Shown here in pieces: positions 63,524 through 64,000 of a stretch of 64,000 bases of DNA (the first letter of the stretch is position 1; each line of letters starts with the position of its first letter). Below the pieces are notes generated by a model. It saw nothing but the letters and a program-made list of their open reading frames with translations. It made no database searches and was not told where the DNA came from. Source of the stretch: Megasphaera cerevisiae DSM 20462. GTDB taxonomy: Bacteria > Bacillota > Negativicutes > Veillonellales > Megasphaeraceae. The stretch covers positions 62,001 through 126,000 of the forward strand of contig NZ_LEKT01000001.1 of assembly GCF_001045675.1 (NCBI RefSeq), given 5' to 3'. The position numbers were made by a program, and so were the translations under genes.

Positions 63524-64000
63524 ATGGTAAAAAATCGTGAATTCTTTACATCCGAATCTGTAACAGAAGGTCATCCTGATAAAATGGCTGACCAGATCTC
63601 TGACAGCATTTTAGATGCAATTCTAACAAAAGATAAAAATGCGCGTGTAGCATGTGAAACTCTTGTTACAACCGGTATGGTTCATGTGGTCGGTGAAATA
63701 TCCACGACCTGCTATGTAGACATACCACATATTGTTCGTGAAACCATTCGCGGTATCGGATATACCCGTGCAAAATATGGCTTTGACTGCGATACATGCG
63801 GTGTTCTTGTATCTTTGGACGAACAATCTCCCGATATCGCAATGGGAGTTGATGAAGCACAGGAAAAAAAATCCGGACAAACGGACAAATTTGATACTAT
63901 CGGTGCTGGTGATCAGGGAATGATGTTTGGTTATGCAACAAATGAAACAGATGATTATATGCCGCTGCCAATATCCTTAGCCCATCGCCTGGCCCGTCGA
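63524..64000 (+). CDS. metK: S-adenosylmethionine synthetase (5' part; runs off the window)
   Basis: MetK makes S-adenosylmethionine from methionine and ATP. The first 159 residues are present and open to the right edge: [28 protein letters not shown], the loop [21 protein letters not shown], and [22 protein letters not shown] lies before the ATG. It is under an S-box riboswitch. SpeD, encoded at 54527-55303, uses the same product. Confidence 0.97.
   Translation, partial: MVKNREFFTSESVTEGHPDKMADQISDSILDAILTKDKNARVACETLVTTGMVHVVGEISTTCYVDIPHIVRETIRGIGYTRAKYGFDCDTCGVLVSLDEQSPDIAMGVDEAQEKKSGQTDKFDTIGAGDQGMMFGYATNETDDYMPLPISLAHRLARR

Noticed and set aside
1-64000. Search for tRNA, rRNA, CRISPR repeats, insertion sequences, prophage genes and defence systems
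   Set aside because: None was seen: no cloverleaf-like genes, no regular repeat arrays, and no transposase or integrase among the proteins.

Overview
The window is a 64-kb chromosomal stretch of a bacterium with Firmicutes-type gene order and strong Shine-Dalgarno sites, but with a gene set that also fits a double-membraned cell. It has a TPP riboswitch before thiC, an S-box (SAM-I) riboswitch before metK, the yicC-remA-gmk-rpoZ-coaBC cluster, an RqcH gene and an mre-mrdA-minD-rodA cluster, together with an RND efflux pump. This points to the class Negativicutes, most likely a Veillonellales relative of Megasphaera or Anaeroglobus. The genus is an inference from gene content and moderate AT-richness only. 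No tRNA, rRNA, CRISPR array, insertion sequence or prophage was seen. Both ends cut through a gene (RND permease on the left, metK on the right).

Layout. 1-1536: end of an RND permease. 1682-10740: cell-shape operon mreB-mreC-mreD-mrdA-minD-rodA followed by two overlapping radical-SAM-associated genes; then pirin. 11846-14574: RNase G and a secreted class 3 lipase, converging on a SIMPL-domain gene. 15597-17104: TPP riboswitch and thiC. 17237-22630: polyphosphate cluster (ppx on the minus strand, a degenerate Ppx/GppA paralogue and ppk on the plus strand). 22999-23976: G5/3D-domain cell-wall protein. 24191-33959: rpsB-tsf-pyrH-frr-(small gene)-uppS-cdsA-dxr-rseP-ispG-proS, joining translation, isoprenoid precursor, undecaprenyl and phospholipid synthesis. 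33960-38511: a looser, more AT-rich accessory stretch with a helical-repeat protein, an HxlR regulator divergent from an NAD(P)-binding protein, a gene remnant, a small cysteine-containing protein and a PHP phosphoesterase. 38857-45114: mfd, a lipid-flippase-like gene, mazG and HU. 45305-50694: glycolipid synthase, divergent polysaccharide deacetylase, TSUP permease, SDR, and two small membrane-associated proteins. 50829-55303: thioesterase, murI, an unknown membrane-anchored protein, a CofE-like ligase, rdgB, a YfcE-type phosphodiesterase and speD. 55413-58033: a DUF4153-like membrane protein whose start is out of frame by one base at a T7 tract, a class II aldolase and a small GNAT. 58098-59813 (minus): rqcH. 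60007-63296: yicC-remA-gmk-rpoZ-coaBC. 63340-64000: S-box riboswitch and metK.

Most of the window is core housekeeping and is densely packed, with 4-26 nt overlaps inside operons. No large undescribed system stands out. The most interesting signals are small: the T7 frameshift at the DUF4153 gene, the catalytically degenerate Ppx paralogue next to ppk, a MazG whose N-terminus looks like a shrunken methylase domain, a divergent MreB beside a MinD that lacks an adjacent minC, an 81-residue unknown gene overlapping frr and uppS, and a CofE-like ligase beside an unknown membrane-anchored protein. All functions come from reading the sequences; no database search was run.
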